From the NCBI RefSeq assembly GCF_014252955.1, contig NZ_JACMIA010000001.1, forward strand, positions 2,502,258 through 2,566,257: a DNA stretch of 64,000 nt, written 5' to 3'. Below, piece by piece: positions 40,707-50,984 of the stretch (positions are counted from its first letter, which is position 1; each line of letters opens with the position of its first letter). Below the pieces are notes generated by a model. That model made no database searches, was not told where the DNA came from, and saw only the letters and a list, made by a program, of their open reading frames with translations. The position numbers were made by a program, and so were the translations under genes. This DNA is from Stappia sp. 28M-7. Lineage in GTDB: Bacteria; Pseudomonadota; Alphaproteobacteria; Rhizobiales; Stappiaceae.

Positions 40707-41467
40707 TCAGCCCAGCAGGTCTTTCAGTTCGCCGAGCAGGTCGTGCGCCGTCAAGTCCAGCTTCAGCGGCGTCACCGAAATGCGGTTGTGCACCAGCGCC
40801 GACAGGTCGGTGTCGCGCGGCGGATCCTCGTCCGCATTGCGGAAGCCGAGCCAGTAATAGGGCACGCCGCGCCCGTCGGTGCGCGCATCGACGCCCAGCT
40901 CGCTCACCTTGCGCTTGCCCTGGCGCGTCACCTCGATGCCCTCGACCTCGTCCGGCGCGCAAGGAGGGAAGTTGAGGTTGAGCAGCGTGTCCGGCGGGAA
41001 GCTGAAATCCAGCAGGCGCTGGATCAGCTTCGGCGCATGGGTGATCGCGCAGGAATAGTCGGCCCGCGCACCTTTCGACCAGGCAACGCCCTGGGACAAC
41101 GCGATGGAGCGGATGCCCATCAGCGTGCCTTCCATCGCGCCGGCGATGGTGCCGGAATAGGTCACGTCGTCGGCCGCGTTCTGGCCCCGGTTGACGCCCG
41201 ACAGGATCAGGTCCGGCCGCTTGTCGGTCAGGATCTCGCGCACGCCCATGATGACGCAGTCGGTCGGCGTGCCGCGCACGGAGTAGCGGCGCTCGCCCAT
41301 GTCGCGCAGGCGCAGCGGGTCGTGCAGGGTCAGCGAGTGGGCCACGCCGCTCTGGTCGGTCTCGGGCGCCACCACCCACACGTCGTCGCTCAGTTCCCTG
41401 GCGATCTGCTCCAGCGCGGCAAAGCCGGCTGCGTGGATGCCGTCGTCATTCGTCAGCAGGATGCGCA

Positions 41468-41468
<1 letters not shown>
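40707..41468 (-). CDS. surE: 5'-nucleotidase SurE
   Basis: Metal-dependent nucleoside 5'-monophosphate phosphatase of stationary phase survival. 253 residues. The metal site is in the first residues ([19 protein letters not shown], with the Asp-Asp pair), then [17 protein letters not shown] near 33 and [20 protein letters not shown] near 88 (Asn ligand). Start: ATG 41468, which overlaps the serS stop by one base (TGATG); a TTG directly upstream is less likely. Confidence 0.95.
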
Positions 41469-42808
<1,340 letters not shown>

Positions 42809-43591
42809 TCAGGTCTCCGCCTCGGCGGCCTCCCGCTCGGCCCGCTTCTTCTCGACCAGCCTGACGCAGATGATCGACACTTCGTAGAGAAGCAGTGTGG
42901 GAAGTGCAAGGCCGATCTGGCTGATCGGATCCGGCGGCGTCAGCACCGCCGCCGCGATGAAGGCGATGACGATGGCGTATTTGCGCTTCGTCCGCAGCCC
43001 CTCGGCCGTGACCAGCCCGACCCGGCCGAGCAGCGTCAGCAGCACCGGCAGCTGGAACACCAGGCCGAAGGCGAAGATCAGCGTCATGATGAGGCCGAGA
43101 TACTCGCTCACCCGCGCCATCAGCTGGATCTTGGCCGTCCCGCCCGTCCCGTCCTGTTCCATCGACAGGAAGAAGCCCATGGCCAGCGGCATCACCAGGA
43201 AGAAGACCAGCGAGGCGCCGAGGGCGAACAGCACCGGCGTCGCGAACAGGAACGGCAGGAACGCCCCGCGCTCATGCTTGTAGAGCCCCGGCGCCACGAA
43301 CATGTAGAGCTGGCCGGCGATCACCGGGAAGGCGATGAACAGCGCGCCGAAAAAGGCGAGCTTCAGCTGGGTGAAGAACAGCTCCTGCGGCGCGGTGTAG
43401 ATCATCTCCACCGGGTGTCCGGCGGCATTCTCGTAAGGGATGACGAGGATGTTGTAGATGTCCTGCGCGAAGTAGAAGCACACGATGAACGCAAGGAGCG
43501 TCGCCACCACCGATTTCAGCAATCGGCTGCGCAGTTCGATCAAGTGTTCGATGAGCGGCGCCTTCGAGGCGTCGATGTCTTCCTGGCTCAT
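42809..43591 (-). CDS. tatC: Sec-independent (Tat) translocase subunit TatC
   Basis: Six-helix receptor for twin-arginine signal peptides on folded proteins. 260 residues. The N-terminal [16 protein letters not shown] with the signal-peptide-binding Glu is near 12, [20 protein letters not shown] near 66 and [20 protein letters not shown] near 172. It overlaps tatB by four bases (ATGA), which indicates translational coupling. Confidence 0.96.
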   Translation of the reverse strand: MSQEDIDASKAPLIEHLIELRSRLLKSVVATLLAFIVCFYFAQDIYNILVIPYENAAGHPVEMIYTAPQELFFTQLKLAFFGALFIAFPVIAGQLYMFVAPGLYKHERGAFLPFLFATPVLFALGASLVFFLVMPLAMGFFLSMEQDGTGGTAKIQLMARVSEYLGLIMTLIFAFGLVFQLPVLLTLLGRVGLVTAEGLRTKRKYAIVIAFIAAAVLTPPDPISQIGLALPTLLLYEVSIICVRLVEKKRAEREAAEAET

Positions 43592-44112
43592 GCCGTCCTG
43601 TCACTCGCCGTGTTGGCCGTGCCGCTCTCGCCCGGCGTTGCGGAACCCGGCGTCGCCGGGGTCTTCGATGCCGGAGTTCCCGTCGCAGGATCTCCCGCCG
43701 CCGCAGCCTGGGTCGCCTGCGCGGCCGGCCCGGTGCCCGTCTCGGATGCTCCCGCCGGCGTCGTGCCCTTTCCGCCCGCCTCGTCCGCAGGCTTGGCCGC
43801 CGCCGTGTCGGCGGGCTTGGCCTCGGCCGGCTTGGGCGGTTTGCGGTCCGTCTCGATGGATTTCTTGAGGTCGCCGAGCGGATCGAAATTCGCCGCCTTC
43901 TCGACCTGCTTCTTCATGTCGGCGATGTCGGCCTGCTGCTCGGCCTCGCGCAGCGCCTCGTTGAAGGTCGACTGGAACTCGCCCGCCATCCGCCGCACCT
44001 TGCCGATCGTCTGGCCGAAGGTGCGCAGCATCCGCGGCAGGTCCTTCGGCCCGACGACAAGGATCATGACGACCGCGACAACAAGCAGTTCCGTCCAGCC
44101 GATATCGAACAT
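43588..44112 (-). CDS. tatB: Tat translocase subunit TatB
   Basis: 174 residues. The N-terminal membrane hairpin [20 protein letters not shown] with the family's Glu at position 8, then [20 protein letters not shown] and an amphipathic helix to about 70. The last 90 residues are a disordered Ala/Pro/Thr-rich tail ([17 protein letters not shown]), a common feature in GC-rich alphaproteobacteria. It works with TatC as the substrate receptor. Start ATG 44112; 95 bases after tatA. Confidence 0.94.
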   Translation of the reverse strand: MFDIGWTELLVVAVVMILVVGPKDLPRMLRTFGQTIGKVRRMAGEFQSTFNEALREAEQQADIADMKKQVEKAANFDPLGDLKKSIETDRKPPKPAEAKPADTAAAKPADEAGGKGTTPAGASETGTGPAAQATQAAAAGDPATGTPASKTPATPGSATPGESGTANTASDRTA

Positions 44113-44207
44113 GTCGATCCGTCTTCCGCGTTCGAAGGGTCAGTGTCCGCATCCGCACGCCGCCCGTGAAGGGGCGGCATGGCGCAGGCGTCCGGCTCGT
44201 CCGGCGC

Positions 44208-44447
44208 TCAGCCCGCCTGGGACTTGTCCTCGGACTTGCTGGTGACCACGGTCTCGTCGGCCTTGTGATCGATCGTCTTGCGGCTGGCGGCGGTGTCCGT
44301 CTCGCTCTCGTCGTCCTCGTTGAGCCCCTTCTTGAAGCTCTTGATGCCCTTGGCGACATCGCCCATGAGCTCGGAGATCTTGCCGCGGCCGAACAGCAGA
44401 ACAACGATCACCGCGATGATCAGGATCTGCCAAATGCTGATACCCAT
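44208..44447 (-). CDS. tatA: Tat translocase subunit TatA
   Basis: 79-residue pore-forming subunit of the Tat system. A short membrane helix ([20 protein letters not shown]) with Gln at position 8, the [20 protein letters not shown] amphipathic helix, and an acidic tail. Start ATG 44447 with GGGAG eight bases upstream. First of tatA-tatB-tatC. Confidence 0.95.
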   Translation of the reverse strand: MGISIWQILIIAVIVVLLFGRGKISELMGDVAKGIKSFKKGLNEDDESETDTAASRKTIDHKADETVVTSKSEDKSQAG

Positions 44448-44537
44448 ACGCCCAACTCCCTGGTCTTCCGGTGCACGCGCTCCGGCGCGGCACTATTGCA
44501 ACAAAGCGGTCGCCACCGCAACCGGACCCTTGCGGCC

Positions 44538-45665
44538 CTATTCCCCGCTTTCGCGCGGGAAGGCGATCACGTCCCGGGCATCGAGGCGCACCCCGACATC
44601 CATGCCGACGGCGAAGCGTCCGCCATCGCGAATCCTTGCGTGGAGCGGCAGGTCCAGCCCCTCCACCGCCACCTCGACGAGATCGACCTCGCCGATGAAC
44701 CTGCGGCGCATCACACGCCCGCGCTGGCCCTCGCCCTCCTCGCCGAGGAGAATGCCTTGCGGGCGCACGCAAACATCGATGTCCATGCCCCTGACGATGC
44801 CAGGGGCGGCAAAGCGCCCGAACACGGTCTCCACCTCGTTGTCGCCCGCGCTCGCCTCCAGCTCGTTCAGCTCGGAGAAGAAGCGCGCCGCGAACATGTC
44901 GACGGGGCGGTTGTAGAGATCGTCGGCACTGCCCAGCTGCACCAGGCGGCCCTTGCGCATCAGAGCGATGCGGTCGCCCATGCGCATTGCCTCTTCCGGG
45001 TCGTGGGTGACCATCACGCAGGTCGCCCGCGTCTCGCGCAGCACCGCCAGCGTCTCGTCGCGCACCGTATCGCGCAGCCGCCGGTCGAGGCCGGAGAACG
45101 GCTCGTCCATCAGCAGCACACCCGGCCGCGGCGCAATGGCCCGGGCCAGCGCCACACGCTGCTGCTCGCCGCCCGACAGGGCGTGCGGATGATCGCCCGC
45201 ATGCGAGGCGAGCCCCACCCGCGTCAGCGCCGTCAGCGCGGTCTGGCGTGCTTCATTGCGGCCCATATGCGTCAGCCCGAAGGCGACGTTCTCGGCAATC
45301 GTCAGATGCGGGAACAGCGCATAATCCTGGAACATCAGGCCGACGCCGCGCCGCTCCGGCGGCAGGAACACCTGCGGCCCCGCCACCTCGCGCTCGTTGA
45401 TCAGCACGCGCCCGGAGCTCTGGCGCTCCACGCCGGCGGCGATGCGCAGCAAGGTGGTCTTGCCGCAGCCCGAATGGCCGAGCAGGCACAGCACCTCGCC
45501 CGGCTCCACCGTCAGCGAGACGGAGCGCACGGCCGCCAGCTGTCCGTAGGAATGGCTCACCGCCTCGAAGCTCAGCCGCGCCGCGATGGTCGCGCCGGCC
45601 GTGCCGCGCGTACCCCAGCGCCGGACCGGCGCATCCGCCGGCCTTGCGTCAATCGTCGCGGTCAT
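44538..45665 (-). CDS. ABC transporter ATP-binding protein, FbpC/PotA-like, orphan
   Basis: 375 residues. The ATPase core is complete: Walker A GHSGCGKTT near 63, Q-loop FQDYALFPHLTIAENVAFGL near 113, signature LSGGEQQRVALARAIAPRPG near 163, Walker B VLLMDEPFSGLD near 184 and the switch His in CVMVTHDPEEAMRMGDRIAL near 215. The last 120 residues form a TOBE-type domain. The pattern (including YNRPVDMFAARFFSELNELE) matches iron(III) or polyamine/thiamine importers. No permease or binding-protein gene lies in this window. Start ATG 45665, overlapping the end of scpB by 17 bases, so it appears to be translated from the scp transcript. The substrate is not predictable. Confidence 0.86.
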   Translation of the reverse strand: MTATIDARPADAPVRRWGTRGTAGATIAARLSFEAVSHSYGQLAAVRSVSLTVEPGEVLCLLGHSGCGKTTLLRIAAGVERQSSGRVLINEREVAGPQVFLPPERRGVGLMFQDYALFPHLTIAENVAFGLTHMGRNEARQTALTALTRVGLASHAGDHPHALSGGEQQRVALARAIAPRPGVLLMDEPFSGLDRRLRDTVRDETLAVLRETRATCVMVTHDPEEAMRMGDRIALMRKGRLVQLGSADDLYNRPVDMFAARFFSELNELEASAGDNEVETVFGRFAAPGIVRGMDIDVCVRPQGILLGEEGEGQRGRVMRRRFIGEVDLVEVAVEGLDLPLHARIRDGGRFAVGMDVGVRLDARDVIAFPRESGE

Positions 45666-46407
45666 GGCGCGGCTCGTCGTCGTCTTGCATCAAATCGAAC
45701 AATTCAGCCTCGTCGATCGGGTCTTCCTCGTCCCTGAGGTCGGAGGAATCGTCAGGCACCGGCACGGTGAACCCCGCAGGTACGGCGCTGTCGAGCAGGC
45801 CGGAGCCCTTGAGTTCCTCAAGCCCCGGCAGATCGCCGACCGAAGTCAGCATGAAATGCTCCAGGAAGCCTTCCGTGGTGCCATAGGTCACCGGCCGTCC
45901 CGGTGTCCGGCGTCGTCCGCGCATGCGGATCCAGCCGGTTTCCAGCAGCACATCGAGCGTGCCCTTCGAGGTCGAGACGCCGCGGATCTCCTCGATCTCC
46001 GCCCGCGTCACCGGCTGGTGATAGGCGATGATCGCCAGCGTCTCCAGCGCGGCGCGCGAAAGCTTGCGCTCTTCCACCTGCTCGCGCGCCAGCAGATAGG
46101 CGAGATCTTCCGCCGTGCGAAAGCCGAATTTTCCGCCGATTTCCACAACATTCACGCCGCGGGTCGCATAGGCGCGGCGAAGCGTGTCTATCAGGGCGGG
46201 AACATTGGTTCCGGCCGGCAACCTGGCCGCGATCTCCTCGACGCTGAGCAGGTCCCGCGAAGCGAACAGCAATGCCTCCGCCATGCGCAGCCCGCTTTCG
46301 GGCGACGGTTCCGGCATTGCCTGCAGGTCGTCGAGCGGCAGCTCGCCGTCCGTTCCGTCCTGCACCCCGCCTTCGCCCTGTGCTGCCTGCTCCCGGCCGC
46401 TCGTCAC
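45649..46407 (-). CDS. scpB: Segregation and condensation protein B
   Basis: Winged-helix partner of ScpA in the bacterial SMC condensin complex that compacts and separates chromosomes. 252 residues from GTG 46407, one base after the scpA stop. The two winged-helix domains are seen in AEALLFASRDLLSVEEIAAR near 43 and RKLSRAALETLAIIAYHQPV near 113, with TRAEIEEIRGVSTSKGTLDV after it. The C-terminal tail is acidic (DDSSDLRDEEDPIDEAELFD). Confidence 0.93.
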   Translation of the reverse strand: MTSGREQAAQGEGGVQDGTDGELPLDDLQAMPEPSPESGLRMAEALLFASRDLLSVEEIAARLPAGTNVPALIDTLRRAYATRGVNVVEIGGKFGFRTAEDLAYLLAREQVEERKLSRAALETLAIIAYHQPVTRAEIEEIRGVSTSKGTLDVLLETGWIRMRGRRRTPGRPVTYGTTEGFLEHFMLTSVGDLPGLEELKGSGLLDSAVPAGFTVPVPDDSSDLRDEEDPIDEAELFDLMQDDDEPRHDRDD

Positions 46408-46408
46408 G

Positions 46409-47263
46409 TCACGCCTCGTCCTTTTCGCCGGTTTCCGGCGCTGGCGAACCCTCAGCGGGTCCGCGATCGCCCGGATCGGGCCTGCGCCTCAGATAGAGCG
46501 GGGCGAACGGCTCTGCCTGGCGCAATTCCAGTTCGCCCTCGCGCACGAGTTCGAGACTTGCCGAAAAGGTGCTGGCCAGCACGGTGCTCGCCTTGCTGCC
46601 ATCACCGATATACTTCGACAGATAGGCATCCAGCGGCATCCAGTCCATATGCAATCCGACAATCCGCGTCAGCAGGTCGCGCGCTTCCTGCAGCGACCAG
46701 ACGGTGCGCCGGCGCACCTGGACGGATGTGACCGAGGTGCGCTGGCGCTGCGCCGCATAGGCGATGAGCAGGTCGTAGAGCGTCGCCGACCATGCGCTGC
46801 GCCGGGCAATCGATACCGCCTCGGGCCGTCCCCTTGCAAAGATGTCCCGCCCCAGGCGGTTGCGGTTCATCAGCTTTTCGGCCGCCTGGCGCATCGCCTC
46901 CAGCCGCCGCAGACGGAAGGCGAGCGCTGCCGCCATCTCCTCGCCCGAGAGCTGATCCTCTTCCTTCTGCTCGGGGATCAGCAAGCGCGATTTCAGATAG
47001 GCGAGCCAGGCGGCCATCACCAGATAGTCGGCGGCCAGTTCCAGCCGCAGCCGCCGCGCCTCGGCGACGAATTCCAGATACTGCTCGACCAATGCCAGGA
47101 TCGAGATCCGGGCCAGATCCACCTTCTGCTTGCGGGCGAGCGTCAGCAGCAGGTCGAGCGGCCCTTCGAAGCCGTCGACATCCACCACCAGCGCCGGGTC
47201 CGTCGTCGCGCGGTCAGACGCAACGCTTGCCGGATCCGGATCCTCGAAAAAGGTGTCTTGCAC
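46409..47263 (-). CDS. scpA: Segregation and condensation protein A
   Basis: Kleisin subunit that bridges the SMC heads. 284 residues from GTG 47263, which has GGGGG five bases upstream; open sequence further up overlaps nagZ and has no family match. The N-terminal SMC-binding region DVDGFEGPLDLLLTLARKQK begins near 24, followed by FVAEARRLRLELAADYLVMA near 60 and YLKSRLLIPEQKEEDQLSGE. A C-terminal winged helix covers about 190-260. It follows nagZ and precedes scpB. Confidence 0.93.
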   Translation of the reverse strand: MQDTFFEDPDPASVASDRATTDPALVVDVDGFEGPLDLLLTLARKQKVDLARISILALVEQYLEFVAEARRLRLELAADYLVMAAWLAYLKSRLLIPEQKEEDQLSGEEMAAALAFRLRRLEAMRQAAEKLMNRNRLGRDIFARGRPEAVSIARRSAWSATLYDLLIAYAAQRQRTSVTSVQVRRRTVWSLQEARDLLTRIVGLHMDWMPLDAYLSKYIGDGSKASTVLASTFSASLELVREGELELRQAEPFAPLYLRRRPDPGDRGPAEGSPAPETGEKDEA

Positions 47264-47321
47264 CCTTGCCCCCAACGGCCCTCGCCCGAGCCTCCGCAAC
47301 AGACATTGCCAAGGGTTCCTT

Positions 47322-48344
47322 TTAGGACAGAGCGCGCGCCTCCGCCAGCAAGGCATCGAATTCCGCGCGTGCGGCCTGCCGGTCGAGCGGCGCCGGCTGC
47401 GGCCTTGCCCGCAGCGCCGCCTGCGCCCGCTCCAGCGCCTTGCCCGACAGGTCCGGGCTCGCGCCGGCGACAGCGACCATCTCCGCCATCTCGCCGTTGC
47501 AGTGGAGCGCCATGTCGCACCCGGAGGCAAACAGCAGCTCCACCCGCTCGCCGACCTCGCCGCCGAGCGCCTTCATCGACAGGTCGTCGCTCATGAGCAG
47601 CCCGTCGAAGCCGATGGCCCCGCGCACGATCTCCTCGATCACCCGCGCCGACTGGGTGGCCGGGTGCGCGGGATCGACCGCGGTGAAGATGACATGCGCG
47701 CTCATGCCGAGCGGCAGGTCGGCAAGGGCGCGGAACGGCGCAAAATCCGTCTCCTCCAGCTCGGCAAGCCCCGTCTCCACCACGGGCAGATGATAGTGGC
47801 TGTCCACCGTCGCCCGGCCATGGCCGGGCATGTGCTTGATCACCGGCAGCACGCCGGCGGCCAGCAGCCCGTCCGCGAAGGCCCGGCCGATGGCCGCGAC
47901 GCCCTCGGGGCTTGCGGCATAGGCGCGGTCGCCGATCGCCTGGCTCGTCCCGGCCACCGGAACATCGAGGATCGGCGCGCAGTCGACGGTGATACCCATG
48001 TCGAGCAGGTCCGTGCCGATCAGCTGGCCCCCGAGAAGCGCGGCCCTGAGGCCCGCCTCGCGGTCGATGGCCAGCAACTGGCCGTAGACCGCGCCGGCCG
48101 GATAGTCGCCGACCAGCGGCGGGCGCAGGCGGCGCACCCGGCCGCCCTCCTGATCGATCAGCACCGGCGCGTCCGGCTGGCCGACGCAATCACGGAAGTC
48201 GGCACACAGCGCGGCGATCTGATCGCCGGACTGGCAGTTGCGGCCGAACAGGATCAGCCCCCAGGGCTGCTCGCGCGCCAGGAACGCCCGCTCCTCCTCG
48301 CTCAAGGAGAGGCCGGAACACCCGGTGATGAAGGCCTTGGTCAT
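47322..48344 (-). CDS. nagZ: Beta-N-acetylhexosaminidase (family 3)
   Basis: Cytoplasmic glycosidase of peptidoglycan recycling; it removes N-acetylglucosamine from anhydro-muropeptides, which in many bacteria also feeds beta-lactamase control. 340 residues. The sugar-binding IDQEGGRVRRLRPP is near 63, the His/Asp dyad loop VIKHMPGHGRATVDSHYHLP near 165 and the nucleophile Asp in GLLMSDDLSMKALGG near 248. Start ATG 48344. Located between scpA and the SPOR gene. Confidence 0.94.
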   Translation of the reverse strand: MTKAFITGCSGLSLSEEERAFLAREQPWGLILFGRNCQSGDQIAALCADFRDCVGQPDAPVLIDQEGGRVRRLRPPLVGDYPAGAVYGQLLAIDREAGLRAALLGGQLIGTDLLDMGITVDCAPILDVPVAGTSQAIGDRAYAASPEGVAAIGRAFADGLLAAGVLPVIKHMPGHGRATVDSHYHLPVVETGLAELEETDFAPFRALADLPLGMSAHVIFTAVDPAHPATQSARVIEEIVRGAIGFDGLLMSDDLSMKALGGEVGERVELLFASGCDMALHCNGEMAEMVAVAGASPDLSGKALERAQAALRARPQPAPLDRQAARAEFDALLAEARALS

Positions 48345-48415
48345 CGGCTGGAAATCCCGTGTCGCCCCGGCCGTCTCGTCGGGCCGGTCATGATGTGGAA
48401 GGCTTGTATGTCGCG

Positions 48416-48446
48416 AAAACGGGCGGCCCGTCGTCCGGTCCGCCCG
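48416..48446 (-). terminator. Rho-independent terminator after the SPOR-domain gene
   Basis: Seven-bp stem CGGGCGG/CCGCCCG (48440-48446 with 48420-48426) and a 13-base loop, read on the minus strand into TTTTCG. It lies about 40 bases past the stop. Confidence 0.65.
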
Positions 48447-48482
48447 CTTGAATGTCTTGTCTGTCGCCGCAAGGCGGGTCCG

Positions 48483-50924
48483 TCAGTTCCGGCGCACGAA
48501 GCAGTCGCCGCCGGCCGACTTCAGCCGCTCGCAGAGCGAGATCGCATCGTCGCGCGAGGACGTGGGGATGCGCACCCGGTAGAAGGTGCCGCGATCGCCG
48601 AGATCTGCACGCTCGATCACCGGCGACACGCCGCCGAGCACCGAGCCGTAGCGCCGCTGCAGATCGCCGAAGGCCGCCTGTGCCTGTTCCTGGGTCCGCT
48701 GCGAGGACACCTGCACGATATAGGTCCCGGCCGGGATGGTGCCGGTCGCCGGCGCGGAGGCCTGCGTTGCGGCCGGCTGCTGCGGTTGGGCCGGAGCTGC
48801 CGGTGCGGGCGTCGTGCGCGGGGCCTGCGCCGTCAGGTCGAGCGGCGCCTGCGGGCTGCGGACGGGCTCCGCCTGACGCGGCGCGGTCGCGTTGGCCGCC
48901 AGCGTGTCGATGTCGCCCGGCTTGGTGCGCGGCACATTCGGGCCGGTCGGGTCGGTGCTGCCATTCGCAGTCGCCGGTGTCCCCGCCTGGGCCGACCTGT
49001 CGCCCGACAGCTGGTTCGCCGCACCGGCTGCCGCCTGTCCGGCCGCATCCGGCGTCGAGGTCAGCTGGTTCTGCGCGCCCTCGGCCGTTCCGCTGGTGAT
49101 CGGCATCGTCGAGACCTGGCGCACGCCGTTCGCATCCGTCGTCGCCTGGCCGCTGGCTGCGGTCGGCTCCTCGGGTCCGGTGCCGGGAATGCGGGCGGTG
49201 TCGCCTGCCGGCGCGGCCGGAGCCGAATCCGGAGCAGCCGCCGGTGCAGTCCGGCCCGGCGCATCGCCGGAAATGATCGTCCCGTCGGGACGCACGACTA
49301 CCGTGCGGACCTTGCGCGGACCGGAGGAAACGCCCGGCGCGCCGTCCGTATCGTCGTTTCCGCTCAGCGGAGCCGGCGGAAGAGAGGCGACCGGTGTCTC
49401 GTCCTGCAGCACCAGGCGCTCGTCGCTGCCATTGTCGCTGCCGACGCGGTCGTAGATCAGCTTGTTCTGGCCGTCATTCGCGGAGGTCTGGCTGTCGGGA
49501 TAGACCTTCAGCCCCTCGCCGTCGGCGGTGATCACCGGCGGCGGGCCGCTCATCTCATCGCCGCCCATGTTGGTGAGCGCGAAAACGCCGCCGCCCAGCA
49601 CCACGACGCCGAGAACGGCCGCAGCCGCGTAGAGGCCACGCTTCGATCTCGCGGCCGGCTCGGCTGCTTCCTGCTCGCGCTCGGAATGGGCCGGCAGCAC
49701 GCCGTGGCCGCCGAGCTGCGGATCGCCCTCGCGCATGGCCTGCGCCACCTCGTCGAGGTCGTAGCCGCCCGGCGGCGGCGGGGCTTCCGCCTCTCCGGCG
49801 AAGATGTCGTCGACCGCCTCGTCGAATTCATCACGATACCCGGCCGCTCCAACCGCTGCGGCAGTGCCGTAGTGGCGCGCGCCGGGCGCGGCATCCAGGC
49901 CCAGCAGATCGTCATCGTCGGCTTCGCCGGCCTGCCCGTAGTCGTCGCGGGCATAGGTCTCGTCGGCGTAGTCCTCATCGGCATAGTCGTCGTGTGCGGC
50001 CTGTGCGGGCTGCGCTGCCGCGCCCCAGGCCGGTTCGGCGGCACGCGGACCGCGCAGGGCCCCGAGAAGCTCGTCCTCCAGCGAGGCAAGCGGATCTGCA
50101 GCGGGAGCTGCAGCCGGCTCAGCACTCTCTTCGGCCGCGAAGTCATCGGCAAACTCTTCCGACGCGCCCTCGTCGTAATAGGCGGCCTCGTCCGCCCGCG
50201 TTGCCGAGCCCGCCCACAGCTGGGCGGGGGCATAGGCCGGCGCTGCACGCACCTCGCCCGCACGCTGGGCATAGGCGTCGAGCGGCTGTGCCTCTGCCGC
50301 TTCCGGCTCGGCATAGTCCTCGTCCGTGTAGCCGTCCTCGGCATAGGCCTGCTCGCCGTAGCCGCCAGCGGATTCGGTGGCGTAATCGTCCTCGGCATAG
50401 GCTTGCCGGGCGTACGGGTCGTTCGGATCGGCCAGCCCCTCGTCGACCAGCGCGCGGTCGGCATAGACCTCGTCCACATAGGGCTGGGGCGCCAGCGCCT
50501 CCGCCTCGCGGCGATCCTGCGGGTAGCTGTCGTCGGCAAGGGCCTCCGCCTCGTCCTGCGGATAGGCCTCGCCCCGATCGTCGTATCCCTGGCCCTGATA
50601 GCCATGAGCTGCCGGCTGCGGCGTCTCGTAGGCCTCGGGAGCATAGGTGCCGAAATCGTCGGAAAGCCCGGCCTCGAGCTCGCGGGCCCACGCCTCATGA
50701 TCGATCAGGTCGCGGGAGGCATCGTAGCTGCCGCGGGCAGCCGGCGCCTCGCCCTCGGTGCCGAGAGCAACCGGGCGGTAGCGGGCATTGCCTTCGCTGA
50801 CGATACGGGCCAGCTCGACGAGCGGGTCCTCTTCGAACCCGGCATTGTCCCCGGACTGACCAGTATTCTCCTGGTATCGATCGCCGCGCTGGTCCTGGAC
50901 CGGATAGTTCGAGCGACTGGACAT
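48483..50924 (-). CDS. Large SPOR-domain cell-division protein
   Basis: 813 residues from ATG 50924. It is a bitopic membrane protein. The cytoplasmic part (about 1-455) is long, acidic and Tyr/Ala/Asp/Glu-rich, with irregular repeats such as AYAEDDYATE, AYAEDGYTDEDYAEPE and DDYADEDYADETYARDDYGQ. One helix spans the membrane near 458-480 (LYAAAAVLGVVVLGGGVFAL). A Pro/Ala/Thr-rich periplasmic linker leads to a SPOR domain at about 735-813 (GTYIVQVSSQRTQEQAQAAF to the end). SPOR domains bind denuded glycan at the septum. Lying between argS and nagZ is usual for this gene in Rhizobiales as far as I know. Client proteins of the acidic part are unknown. Confidence 0.88.
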   Translation of the reverse strand: MSSRSNYPVQDQRGDRYQENTGQSGDNAGFEEDPLVELARIVSEGNARYRPVALGTEGEAPAARGSYDASRDLIDHEAWARELEAGLSDDFGTYAPEAYETPQPAAHGYQGQGYDDRGEAYPQDEAEALADDSYPQDRREAEALAPQPYVDEVYADRALVDEGLADPNDPYARQAYAEDDYATESAGGYGEQAYAEDGYTDEDYAEPEAAEAQPLDAYAQRAGEVRAAPAYAPAQLWAGSATRADEAAYYDEGASEEFADDFAAEESAEPAAAPAADPLASLEDELLGALRGPRAAEPAWGAAAQPAQAAHDDYADEDYADETYARDDYGQAGEADDDDLLGLDAAPGARHYGTAAAVGAAGYRDEFDEAVDDIFAGEAEAPPPPGGYDLDEVAQAMREGDPQLGGHGVLPAHSEREQEAAEPAARSKRGLYAAAAVLGVVVLGGGVFALTNMGGDEMSGPPPVITADGEGLKVYPDSQTSANDGQNKLIYDRVGSDNGSDERLVLQDETPVASLPPAPLSGNDDTDGAPGVSSGPRKVRTVVVRPDGTIISGDAPGRTAPAAAPDSAPAAPAGDTARIPGTGPEEPTAASGQATTDANGVRQVSTMPITSGTAEGAQNQLTSTPDAAGQAAAGAANQLSGDRSAQAGTPATANGSTDPTGPNVPRTKPGDIDTLAANATAPRQAEPVRSPQAPLDLTAQAPRTTPAPAAPAQPQQPAATQASAPATGTIPAGTYIVQVSSQRTQEQAQAAFGDLQRRYGSVLGGVSPVIERADLGDRGTFYRVRIPTSSRDDAISLCERLKSAGGDCFVRRN

Positions 50925-50984
50925 GGTGCTAGGGACTTCTCCGCTGACTGCGGCGCGCCTCGCGCACCGGCGATCCATCCCGCC

